From: Zingiber officinale
Lineage: Eukaryota; Streptophyta; Magnoliopsida; Zingiberales; Zingiberaceae
NCBI RefSeq assembly: GCF_018446385.1
Contig: NC_055996.1
Location: 16,541,317 to 16,605,316 of the forward strand
Length of the DNA: 64,000 nucleotides
Reading direction: 5' to 3'
Part shown: positions 34,851-45,965 of the stretch, piece after piece
How the letters are laid out: each line of letters starts with the position of its first letter
Position numbering within the stretch: position 1 is the stretch's first letter
The notes under the pieces: generated by a model
Database searches by the model: none
What the model saw: only the letters and a program-made list of their open reading frames with translations
What the model was told of the DNA's origin: nothing
Made by a program: the position numbers and the translations under genes

Positions 34851-36335
34851 ACTGCAACACGTGTCACAAATGATGCACAATTACACGTAGTGTCTCATCG
34901 TAGTGAGAGGGTTGTTCGGCAACCTGATAGATTCATGTTTTTGGGAGAGTCTTCGGACTTGATCCCTAGTGAATATGAACCTGATCCCTGGACATATGAT
35001 GAAGCACTTTAAGATAAAGATGTAGTATCTTGGCAAAGTGCAATGAACTCTGAAATAGAATCTATGTATTCTAATCAAATCTGAGAGCTTGTAGAACCAC
35101 CAAATGGTGCAAAAGTCATTGGATGTAAATGGGTTTACAAAAGGAAAAGAGGGACAGACGGGAAGGTGGAAACTTTTAAAGCGAGGCTTATTGAGAAGGG
35201 GTATACTCAGAAAAAGGGAATCGATTATGAGGAAACTTTTTCGCCGGTAGTCATCCTCAAGTCTATCCGGATTATTTTATCTATTGCTGCTCATATGGAT
35301 TATGAGGTTTGATAAATGGATGTCAAGACAGCTTTCCTTAACAGAAGTCTTGAAGAAAACATCTATATGAAGCAACCAGAGAGATTCATTGCGAAGGGCA
35401 AAGAACATCTTATATGTAAGCTCAATCGGTCCATTTATGGACTGAAGCAAGCTTCGAGATCTTGGAACATCCTATTTGATAAAGTAATCCAGTCTTATGG
35501 ATTCATTCAGTGTCCGAATGAGTCTTGTGTATAAATGACATTTTGCTCATTGGCAATAATGTCAAAGTGTTGTCAGACGTAAGGGTATGGTTGTCCAAGA
35601 AGTTTAATATAAAGGACTTGGGAGAATGTAGACATATTATTGGGATCAAAGTAATAAGGGATCATAAGAAAAGGATGTTGTGCTTATCCCAAGCTTCATA
35701 CATCAATACTATCCTAGCTCGTTTTAGCATGCAAAACTCTAAGAAAGGTTTTCTACCTTTTCGGCATGGAGTACCTTTATCTAAAAATGTGTCCTAAAAT
35801 ATCAAAGGAGATAGAGGAGATTAAGGCAGTTCCTTATGCTTCTGCTGTAGGAAGCCTAATGTATGTGATGCTATGTACGAGACCAGATATATGTTTTGTC
35901 GTGGACATGGTTAGCAGATATCAAAGTAACCCAGGACCGGGACATTGGATTGCTGTAAAACATATAGTACCTGAAAAGGACCAGAGATTATATGCTGGTT
36001 TACCAGGCAGATGATTTGCTCCCTGTGGGTTACACAGATTGGGACTTCCAATCGGATAGAGACAATAGTAAGTCAACCTCAGGGTATGTGTTTGCTTTGG
36101 GAGGTGGAGCCATAACATGGAGGAGTGTTAAGCAGAAATATGTTTCGGACTCCACCATGGAAGCTGAGTATGCGGCAGCCTTTGAGACAGCAAAAGAAGT
36201 TATATGGCTCAGAAACTTCTTGATGGACTTAGATGTGATTCCTGGTTTGCCCAAAATTATCACAATTTATTGTGATAATAGTAGTGCAGTAGCAAACTGA
36301 AGGAACCACGAGCCCATAAGACAAGTAAACACATC
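34851..36335 (+). pseudogene. Copia-B reverse transcriptase and RNase H
   Basis: About 35100-35300 has GCKWVYKRKRGTDGKVETFK and YEETFSPVV. 35316-35534 has MDVKTAFLNRSLEENIYMKQ and NRSIYGLKQASRSWN. 35525-35797 covers the region after the catalytic site (LSKKFNIKDLGECRHIIGIK). 35992-36300 is RNase H (SKSTSGYVFALGGGAITWRS, STMEAEYAAAFETAKEVIWL). It is broken, with several interruptions, and ends where the Sirevirus entered. Confidence 0.88.
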
Positions 36336-37252
36336 GATCGTGTTAGGACCTTCGGATGGCTAGAGAGGGGGGGTGTGAATAGCCTCCACTAAAAACTCAA
36401 TTAATTCCTCACAAAAGTTTGTTAGCACAGCGGAAATAAGCAAAAGGAAAACTGATGCAAGGAAAAGAAACAACCCACCACTAACACAACAAGGATGTAC
36501 GAGGTTCGGGGATAACTTGCCCCTACTCCTCGGCGTGTCCGTAAGGTGGACGATCTCTTGATCTTTCGGTAGATCACACCCCGGACAAATTCCGACTAAG
36601 TATTTCTCCTTCTCGGTGGAGTAACCTCTCCACAAAGTCTCAGAAAAGATTTGAAATGAAGCACAAGACTTACAGAGTTTAGTGGCTAAAAGGAATGAAC
36701 AATAAACTTACAGCCACGATGAAAGTAAAGCGCAGAGACAGAAGAAGTTCCTCAGCCCAGAGCTCAAACACATAGCCTCTTGCTTGATCGACAGAGAGTT
36801 TTTCAAAATCTTCTTTCAAAACCTCTCTTCTTCCTTCTTCTTATCCCTCTGCCTTCTCACTGTCTTCAGCCAGAGCTGAATCACTGTCACCTGTATCGAA
36901 TCACTGCGACCAACTCAGGCATCGCCAATCACTCTCCCTCCTCATCTGGTTCTCTGAACTCACACCAATACCATCCATGGTCTTCACTGGTGTCTCTGAG
37001 CTCGAACCAATAAGCAAGAGTCAAGCTGTTGCCAACTGATCGCAGCCAGTGAACGTTGACACTCCAATTGCACCATTTGCAGCGAAACACAGCAGAAAGA
37101 GCACTTGGTCTTATTCTTCTGATGGAGCTTAATTTGAATTCAAGCATTGGCACGACACCTGCAATCTGTAACTCAAAAAGCTTACAGCAGATGGTTAGAT
37201 CAGATGAATCAGAAATCGCAGAGAAATAGCAGAAGACAAACAAGATCGTTGT

Positions 37253-37620
37253 GGATCGGTCAACAGACCGATCCACAGCCCTCTGGACTGATCAGGACAT
37301 ATCCTGATCGGTCTGGGCTTCTGATCGGTCTGTGGACCTATCAGCCTATAGGTGGATCGGTCCACAGACCGATCCCCTATAGTCCTCTGAATTCATCGCT
37401 TCCTTCTGATCGGTCTACAGACCGATCATATAACTTATAGTGAACTACTGTTTGATTACTGATCGGTCACCAGACCGATCAGATAACCCACAGAAAATTA
37501 CTGTGTGGTTACTGATCGGTCACGAGACCAATCAGAAAACTAAGGTATCACTGGATCGGTCGTCAGACCGATCCAGACAGCCAAAGTATCACTGGATCGG
37601 TCAACAGGCCGATCCAATGC
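37253..37620. repeat. Array of GATCGGTC/GACCGATC palindromes in the Sirevirus LTR
   Basis: About eight units have the form TGATCGGTC-N3-AGACCGATCA or GGATCGGTC-N-GACCGATCC. A second set lies at about 40185-40500 in the element's internal non-coding part, and a patchy version lies in the 5' LTR at about 46880-47205. Palindrome clusters in LTRs are a reported Sirevirus trait; these particular motifs differ from those I know. Confidence 0.88.
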
Positions 37621-37661
37621 CTCTGTTGGTTTTAGAGCTTCCCAGCCCTAAACCCTAACGT

Positions 37662-37980
37662 CTTCCTGGTCCAGAGAACGAGCTATCGAGCCCTCTCTGA
37701 CCTAGTCTGGAGAACAAGCTACCGAGCCCTCTCCGACTTCCACGTCCGGGTCAGAGAACGAGCTACCGAGCCCTCTCTGACCTAGTCTGGAGAACCAGCT
37801 GCCGAGCCCTCTCCGACTTCGTCCGGTCCAGAGAACGAGCTACCGAGCCCTCTCTGACCTAGTCCGAAGAACGAGCTGCCGAGCCCTCTCCGACTTCGTC
37901 CGGTCCAGAGAACGAGCTACCGAGCCCTCTCTGACCTAGTCCGGAGAACGAGCTAGCGAGCCCTCTCCGACTTCGCATGC
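37662..37980. repeat. 77-bp tandem repeat (half-units about 38 bp) in the Sirevirus LTR
   Basis: The unit contains AGAACGAGCTACCGAGCCCT followed by CTCTGACCTAGTCCG and its near copy AGAACGAGCTGCCGAGCCCT with CTCCGACTTCGTCCG. About four full units are present, and the array recurs in the 5' LTR at about 47240-47610. Confidence 0.9.
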
Positions 37981-38116
37981 CAAGTATCCGTACTTGGACT
38001 TTTCCTCTCCACATGATCAACCTTGATCATTAATCAGTCTGAGTTTAATTAATATCTGATACAAACTTAAATCAGTATCAACATCAAAACAACAGTCAGG
38101 TCAGACTGTATTAACA

Positions 38117-38573
38117 ATCTCCCCCTTTTTGTTGTTTGACAACACGATTTAAGTTTAGATCAGAAATGTTCATATTTCCCTAATTTTAGGGGAATCAAGA
38201 TCCTCCCCCTAAAGCCAAACTTTCATTTATCTCTAAACTTAGCTATCTTCTCCCCCTTTATCAAACACCGAAAATGTGCGAATTAGGTAAGAAAACGTTA
38301 AAGGACTCCCCCTTAACCCATACTGTCTTTTTCTTAAACCACCTAGAATGCCCTCTAAGTGTATTATAAGACAGTAATAAAGAAATAAGAGACATACAAG
38401 ACATGGCATATGAACAGCATATTAATAGCCAATAGGAAGTGAAACATAAAGAAAAACAAGAAAATGAGCAGCATAAGTATATGAAATCAGCAAGTATCCA
38501 GGTCAGACATAAGTATCCAACAAACAACATCCAAAACATAGATAATCAGAATGATAGCATAGAACAATGTGTA
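38117..38573 (-). other. Sirevirus polypurine tract and 3' non-coding region
   Basis: The purine tract (minus AAAAAGGGGGAGATTG) lies against the 3' LTR. The rest is non-coding and follows the end of the env-like frame. Confidence 0.7.
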
Positions 38574-39926
38574 TCAATCAACCTCCTCATCATGAGGAGC
38601 ATCAACATCATCAGCTGGAGGAGTGGGTCCCTGAGGTGGCATGCCGCTGCTCGAGGATGGATAGTCCGGGAAATACTGCGGAGGTGGGTATCTGGCCATC
38701 CATCCCATAATCGCCTGATGTGTCGCCAACTGCTGACTGCGTAGATCATCGTAGCGCTGGTCAATCCGAACGCGCAGCCCGTGGAGCTCAGCAACCTGCA
38801 ACTCATCGTGCCGATCAATGCGACTCTCCAGCTCGGCGATCTGCCAGCGTAGATCAGGATCTGCCTCTCCATCGTCAGCAGCAGCAGCAGGAGGAGCAGC
38901 AACAGGAGCAGCCGCAACCTGTCGTGGAGGTGCCCGTGGTAGCTCACCTAGTGCTCTCCCATCCTTCCACCGAACCTCCCCATTCTGTCCTATGATGCCA
39001 GACTTGGAAAATGCCCGTTTCCCAAGTCTGCAGTCCTGCCTGACCATCTTGACTATTCTACCCTTGGAGACATCAATCTTAAGGGTCTCGAGCCAATCTG
39101 TAATTATATGCCCATAAGGCATATAAACAGTGAAGCTGTTTGGCTCACTATAGGAGATGATCGAAGAATAGATGCTAGACATGATGTTAAAGTCGAGATG
39201 CCGACGCAATCCATAAAGCATCAGGCAATGATATGATCGGATCTCAGACAAGGGTTTAGATGTGATTGGCAGAAGGCAGTTTGTGACAATCTTAAAAAGA
39301 ATGTAATTTGGGGCAGATAATCTCAAGGCTGCAAAAGTAGGAAAATCAACATCTAACTCATCTAGTCCACCCAGTCTAGGATGGCCAAAGAAATACTCAT
39401 AAATGGAGTCAGATGAGATATCAAAGGGAGAAGGTAAGGGGTCTGGTAAGTCAGGATATATGGAAAAGACATTTCCAGAACACCTACGGCAAGCTAGATA
39501 ATCAAAGAACGCTGAGAAACTGAAATCAAGAGTCTGCTTAGCAACTTTTGTTTTATAACTTACATCATTAGTTTGATGAAGATTGTTATAAAACTCAGAA
39601 ACTAAGTCATAATTGATATCTCGTTCTAAATAGACAAGTGAATCAAGTTTGTAATAGGCAATGATTTCAGATACAGATGGACAAAATTCGTCCATGAATT
39701 CTCGATCCACAGACCTACAAGGGAGCAATTTGAAGGTCCGTTGTTTAAAGGCTTGTTCAAAATGGTGGTTTGGAAATCTCCCGGATACAGATGGTTGAGG
39801 TCGGGAGGGAGCTTTAGACTTAGACTTCTCAGGCGACTTAGAGGTCCCTTCACCCACTTGTTTCTTCCTAAGGTTTAACAATGTGATACAATGGGGCAAA
39901 TAAGTGAGCACCGGAGCCACCAACAA
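38574..39926 (-). pseudogene. Sirevirus env-like frame
   Basis: This is a long open frame of about 450 codons, uninterrupted. The N-terminal part is Lys/Ser/Pro-rich (KKQVGEGTSKSPEKSKSKAP). The centre is a globular domain of the plant-transposon-protein type (LPCRSVDREFMDEF, SFSAFFDYLACRRCSGNVFS, SYHCLMLYGLRRHLDFNIMS). The C-terminal part is an Ala/Pro-rich linker and a coiled coil (LRWQIAELESRIDRHDELQV). A short ATG exon at about 40013-40023 with a GT-AG pair at about 39868-40012 suggests a small intron near the start. The position between pol and the 3' LTR fits the Sirevirus third gene. I see no convincing signal peptide or fusion-type membrane segment, so an envelope role is unproven. Confidence 0.75.
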
Positions 39927-40023
39927 CCGAAAGCCAAAACAAAATGCACAGATACGGTGAAAAATGAAACTGAAATGCCAAGGTGAGTAGTTCTAGGGAA
40001 GTATGGAGTTACCTTGGTGCCAT

Positions 40024-41179
40024 TGAAGTATCTTTTGGCTAGGGCTTTGGCTAGGGCTTTGGCGTGCAAAGAGAAGAGAAGATTTGAGGTGTAGGTAAGT
40101 GTCGGCTAGGGCTTCAGCTTGAAAGGAGAAGAGAAAGGATCGGGAAGATTTAAGAGAGATCGGCTAGGTCCAGATGTTGAATTGATCGGACGACTGTCCG
40201 ATCAGGAGATATCAGAAGTTTCCTGATCAGTCACCAGTCCGATCAGGGAACCTCCTGATCGGTCTGTAGACCGATCAGAAAATGATCAGTAGCGTACCAG
40301 ACTGACCTGATCGGTCCCCGGACCGATCAGGGAACTACTGATCGGTATGTAGACCGATCAGTAGGCTTCTTGGCGTACAAAACGCACCTGATCGGTCCCT
40401 GGACCGATCAGATTACAAACAAACCCTTCTGAAGAGATTTTTGGATCGGTCGACAGACCGATCCACCTTCTCCTGATCGGGCTATAGACCGATCAATGTC
40501 TGATACTGAAGTTTCTCCAGTAATTTCAGTAACTGAAATCCGTAGAGGTGTTCGATAATTCGTAGAAGTTTCTCCAGTAAAACTTCCAAATTCAGTATCT
40601 AAAACATGAAGAATCTACAAGCATAGTTATTTCCTAAAGATTATGGTCTGAGATTGTTTATAGCCCGAAAGTTTCAGACATTTAGAAAAACAGACAACTT
40701 AAAGCTTGAAAACTGAAATTTTCGACCTTGTTATGTTCAGTTTCAAGTTTGTCAAAATATAACCAAATTGTTATCATTATTTCAAGGACTTGTCCTAGTT
40801 TCAATCAAAATCATGAAAAGTATCGTTCAAAGGTATCAAACAGTCCATCAACCAAAGTTACATAATTTCTAGGTAAAGGTCCAACCAAGTTTCATTGGTT
40901 GGAATATATGAGTAAGATCTAGGAACCAAATACACATGAATTATGTAATGGTCTTCCCCATACTCAATTTATGTCTCATCAACCTAATTATTCAAGGGAT
41001 GCATGATACATTTTGAATAATTCGACTGATCCTAGCATCTCACCCCATTTCTAGCAAACAAAAATAATTTGTTAATCCTTATAGTTTGTGTGAGATGTTC
41101 CCAAGTTGCCCAAATTAATTTCCCCTTTTTCTCTTATTGTTTTAATTGTCCTTATTGATCATGACGTGGTCCTAATGAC
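40024..41179 (-). other. Sirevirus non-coding spacer with palindromes
   Basis: This lies between the end of pol and the env-like gene. It has no frame of note. About 40185-40500 holds seven or so GATCGGTC/GACCGATC palindromes matching those of the LTR. The rest is AT-rich. Confidence 0.75.
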
Positions 41180-44100
41180 CTATTGAGCCAAACACATTCC
41201 CAATTCTCTCCTCAAATGACTAAATTCATTTTCCGGAAGGGGTTTGGTGAAAATATCGGCTAGGTTTGACTTTGACTCAACATATGTGAGTGCAATGTCT
41301 CCCCTAGCTACGTGATCTCTAATGAAGTGATGACGCACTTTAATATGTTTGGTCCTTGAATGATGGACTGGATTTTTTGTTAGGTTTATTGTGCTGATGT
41401 TATCACACAACACTTGCACTCCCTTATATGAAAGCCCATAATCTTCTAGGGTGTGGATCATCCACAACAATTGTGATACACTCTCTCCCATGGCAATGTA
41501 TTCAGCCTTGGTCATGGAGAGAGCAACGCAATGTTGCTTCCGACTTGACCAACTAACCAATGATGAACCTAAAAATTGGCAACCCCCACTAGTGCTTTTC
41601 CGATCCAATTTGCACCCAGCATAATCAGAGTCGGTATAACCTATCAAGTCAAAAGACTCCGTACGAGGGTACCAAAGACCTACTCTAATTGTGCCCTTAA
41701 GGTATCTCAGGATTCTCTTAACTGTAATTAAATGAGATTCCTTGACACAGACTTGATATCTAGCGCACATGCCCACAGCAAAAAGTATGTCCAGTCGACT
41801 AGCTGTGAGATATAGAAGACCACCGATCATGCTTCTATATTGCGTTAGATCAACTGGTTTTCCATTCTCATCATTGTCAAGGCGAGTGTTTGTCGCCATT
41901 GGAGTGGATACTTCCTTAGAGTCACTCATTTTGAATTTCTTAAGCATCTCTTGAGTGTATTTTGTCTGATGGACATACATGCCATCTCGAGTTTGTTTGA
42001 TTTCAAGTCCAAGGAAGAATGTCAATTCTCCCACCAGACTCATTTCAAACTCATTTTCCATGTGAGTGATAAATTCATTCAAATAGCCCTTGTTATTTGA
42101 GCCACAAATTATATCATCGACATACACCTGGGCTACAAATATGTTTTCACCATCTCTACGCAGAAATAGTGTTGGGTCTATTTGACCTCTTACAAAACCC
42201 TTTTCTAGTAAGTAAGTTGACAACCTTTCGTACCATGCTCGAGGTGCTTGTTTAAGCCCATAAAGAGCTTTCTTGAGCTTGTACATGTGGTTTGGAGCTT
42301 CGGTATTAACAAACCCCGGTGGTTGTTCAACATAGACCTCTTCTTTAATGAAACCATTTAAGAAGGCCGATTTAACGTCCATTTGATAGAGCTTGAAGCC
42401 TCTATGTGCAGCAAAAGCTAGCATTAAACGAATGGACTCTAATCGAGCCATGGGAGCATAAGTCTCATTATAATCGAGGCCTTCGACTTGACTATAGCCC
42501 TTGGCTACAAGTCTTGCCTTGTTTCTTACGACTTCTCCCTTTTGGTTTAACTTATTTTTGAAGACCCATTTGGTTCCAATAATGGTGGTCTTCTTAGGTC
42601 TAGGAACTAAGTCCCACACTTGACTCCTTTCAAATTGACCTAACTCATCTTGCATAGCTATGATCCAATCAGGATCGTGCAATGCCTCATCAACTAATTT
42701 TGGTTCGATTTCTGAGATCAAGGCGACCTCATTAGACTCATTTCTAAAGAATGACCTAGTCCTAACCCCTTGTTGAATGTCTCCCACAATCTGGTCTTGG
42801 GGATGACTAGAGGCTATCCTAGATTGCCTTGGTGTTGGCGGTGCCTTATGAGTGGTCTCACTAGACACAGGCAAGGGCTCAGTATCAGGCAGAGGATCAG
42901 ACTGAGCCCTCTCTTGCCTTTGCTCATCATCATCGGAGTCAATTTCGACTCTTTCTATGTTTTGATCATTTAAACTTAGATTTCTAAGTTCAAATTGAAT
43001 TTCTCCTACATCCCTTGATTGATCATTTGATTTAGGAATTTCTTCAAATGCTACATCCGAGGACTCTTCAATCAATTTAGTCCTATTGTTGTAGACTCGA
43101 TAGGCTTTGCTGATGAGAGAGTACCCGACTAGTATCCCTTCGTCAGCCTTAGCCGTGAACTTTCCAAGATGATCCTTGGTGTTCAAGATAAACACCTTAC
43201 AACCAAACACCCTAAGATGTTTAATTGTAGGGGGTCTCCCAAACCAGAGTTCATGGGGAGTCTTTCCTAAAAACCTATGTATCAAGACTCGGTTTTGCAC
43301 ATAGCAAGCGGTATTTACAACTTCAGCCCATAAGTAGCTCGGTAGTGAGTACTCATTGAGCATGCTTCGTGCAGCCTCTTGCAAGACTCGGTTCTTTCTC
43401 TCCACAACCCCATTTGTTGTGGGGTCATTGGAGTAGAGAACTCATGCCTATATCCTTTTTCTTGACAAAATTCTAAAAATCTATGGTTTTGAAATTCTCC
43501 ACCATGATCACTTCTAATTATTTTAATTGTTGTTGATTTTTCATTTTCAGTTCTTCTACAAAAAGAAACAAAAACATCTATGGTTTGATCCTTATTTTTC
43601 AAAAAGAAAGTCCATGTATATCTAATAAAATCATCAATGATCACTAAGCAGTATCTACTTCCATTCAATGAAATAACATTACTGCAATCAAACAAATCCA
43701 TATGCAATAAATCTAAAGCAGTAGATGTACTTACAGCGATTTTACCTTTATGAGACGCTTTTGTTTGCTTACCCTTTTGACATGCATCGCATAATTTTGT
43801 CTTTTGGTACTTGATGCTTGGTAAGTCTCGCACTAATCCTTTGTTGGCCAGCTTTCGAATATTCTTCATGTTTACGTGGGCCAACCTCCTATGCCACAAC
43901 CATGATTCTTCTTCTTTTGACATGAAACACTTAGCAGGTGCATTAGTAGCACTTTTAAAAGATACTTGATAAATGTTATCTACCCTTGTGCCTACTAGTA
44001 CCGTGTCAAGTGTGTCAATGTGTTTGACCAGACATTGACTTGAATGAAACTCAATTGTGTAACCCGTATCATACAATTGGCTGACACTTAGGAGATTAAA

Positions 44101-44259
44101 GGTCATCCCCTTGACTAGAAGGACATTTTTGATTTGGAGACATTCGGATATTTGAATATCTCCAACTCCTATAACCTTAAGGCTACCATTATTACCAAAG
44201 GGCACATTACGTCTATTTTTGTTTTGAAGGGTAGTAAAGAGTGACTTGTCCCCGGTCAT
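41180..44259 (-). pseudogene. Sirevirus pol: protease, integrase, reverse transcriptase, RNase H
   Basis: Two long overlapping open pieces cover nearly the whole gene. 43315-44259 has the protease end (VIGVGDIQISECLQIKNVLL), the pre-integrase motif (WLWHRRLAHVNMKNIRKLAN) and the integrase core (LLHMDLFDCSNVISLNGSRY, RSDHGGEFQNHRF). 41180-43405 has the integrase end ([19 protein letters not shown]), reverse transcriptase ([33 protein letters not shown]) and RNase H ([20 protein letters not shown]), ending with [13 protein letters not shown]. It is well preserved with very few breaks. Confidence 0.92.
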
Positions 44260-44319
44260 GTGCTTGGAGCATCCACTATCAACAAACCAAGTTGATAGAT
44301 GCTCTTCCTTGACAAATGC

Positions 44320-45909
44320 CTACAAGACACGAAAGATAGATGTTTTAGGTACCCAAATCTTGGGACCTAATGCATCTACAATGAAAGACCTAGGAATCCA
44401 TGCCTTGGTCACACCCTTCCTAGTCTCATGAATCCTAGAAGCATGTGATCTATGAAATTGGGTTCTAGACACTAGGGAAATGAAACTAGACTCCTTAGGT
44501 TGATATCCTAACCCAGCCTTGTTGTAGACCACCGTTTGGGCATTTAGAATCATATCTAAGGTCTTAGATCTAGTTGAGAATTTCTCAAAAATTTTCTTGA
44601 GTTTCTCAACTTCACTCTTTAAGGCTTTGTTTTCATCCTCAAGAAGCTCTTGATGTAGGTCATCAACCTCATCTTCCCTAAGAGTCTTCAAGTGTTCTAT
44701 TTCATCTTTTAATGATTTGATTTCGGTTTTTGATTTCTTAAGCAAAGTAGATAAATGTGCAATAGTTTTATAGCATTTTTCTAAGTGAGGAGAAGTTACC
44801 TCTTCATCATCCGAAGATGATGAAGCCGCGGCTGATGTATCACTTCCGGAATTCGATTCCTCCCTTACCATGAGCGCTAATTGACGAGTGCTTTTCTCCT
44901 TCTCTTCCTCTGATGAGCTTGAGGAGGATTCATCCCAAGTAGCTTTGAGAGCTTTCTTCTTCTTGGCCCTTTCCTCCTTCTTCTTGAGTTTTGGACACTC
45001 ACTCCGATAGTGTCCTTTCTTGCTACACTCATAACACGTAACATTAGTCTTATCAACATTTTGATCAATAGACTTACCTTTCCCTTTGTATCTCCGGCTC
45101 CTTCTCATGATTCTCCTTACGAAGTTGGCCATCTCGCTTGATGATGATCCACCTTCATCATCAGACTCGGAGGAGGATGAGGATGTAGGAATCTCTTTCT
45201 CCTTCTTCTTTTCTTCCTTCCTTCTTCCATCCTTGCTCTTTTCTCCTGCAATTAAGGCAATACCTTTCTCTTTTTGACCCTTGTTAGCAAGTTCATGAAG
45301 TTCTATTTCACAAAAGAATTCATCTAATTTAACAATTGAAAGGTCCTTGGAGACCTTGTAGGCATCTACCATAGATGACCACAAGGCATTCCTCGGAAAG
45401 GCTTTGAGAGCGTACCTTACAAGATCGCGATTCTCTACGCGTTCATCTACGGAATGAAGACCATTGATGATCTCTTTGAACCTTCCGTGTAGTTCACTTA
45501 CCGTTTCGTTCTCCTTCATGGTGAGATTTTGTAGTTGGTTTAGGAACAAGTCTCTCTTGGCGATCCGAGAGTCTCGGGTTCCTTCTTGGAGCTCGATGAG
45601 CTTGTTCCACAAATCTTTTGCGCTCACAAATGGACCTACCTTGACAAGTTGATCTTTGGCTATCCCACATTGTAGAGTGACCACCGCCTTGGCATCGGCT
45701 TATCCTTTGCGAGTTTGCTCGGCGGACCACCTTGACGACTCTAGTTCCTTACCTTCTTCGACCTTCGGAGGTGTAAACCCTTCCTTGACCGAGAACCACA
45801 TGGAGATGTCGGTCTTGAGATAATACTCCATACGGCTCTTCCAATATTGGAAGTCCGCTCCGTCGAAGTAGGGTGGACGATTGGTGCTAAAACCTTCCTT
45901 CGTAGCCAT
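44320..45909 (-). pseudogene. Sirevirus gag
   Basis: The start MATKEGFSTNRPPYFDGADF is the classical gag N-terminus of this group (45700-45909). The long piece (44320-45684) holds the UBN2-type core (SELHGRFKEIINGLHSVDER, LRYALKAFPRNALWSSMV-like region), a CCHC knuckle (CYECSKKGHYRSECPKLKKK), acidic Ser-rich stretches and a long C-terminal coiled coil (LLKKSKTEIKSLKDEIEHLK). The extended C-terminal half is typical of Sireviruses. It has few breaks. Confidence 0.9.
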
Positions 45910-45965
45910 CTTCTTGCTCTTTAGGGTGTTAATCCGGATGAAGAGCGCCTTGCTCTGATACCACT

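Larger units (their letters stand above)
36341..38116 (-). repeat. Sirevirus 3' LTR
   Basis: It runs from TGTTAGGACCTTCGG to CTGTATTAACA. It holds the palindrome array at 37253-37620 and a tandem array at 37662-37980. The frames inside (36360-37658) are shadows, and most recur in the other LTR. Confidence 0.92.

Noticed and set aside
36780-37658. Frames in the Sirevirus LTR rich in DRS repeats
   Set aside because: They translate the GATCGGTC palindrome array; there is no protein family and no conservation of frame between the two LTRs.
38720-39117. Plus-strand frames opposite the env-like gene
   Set aside because: They are shadows of the Ala/Pro/Gln-rich C-terminal part of the minus-strand frame.
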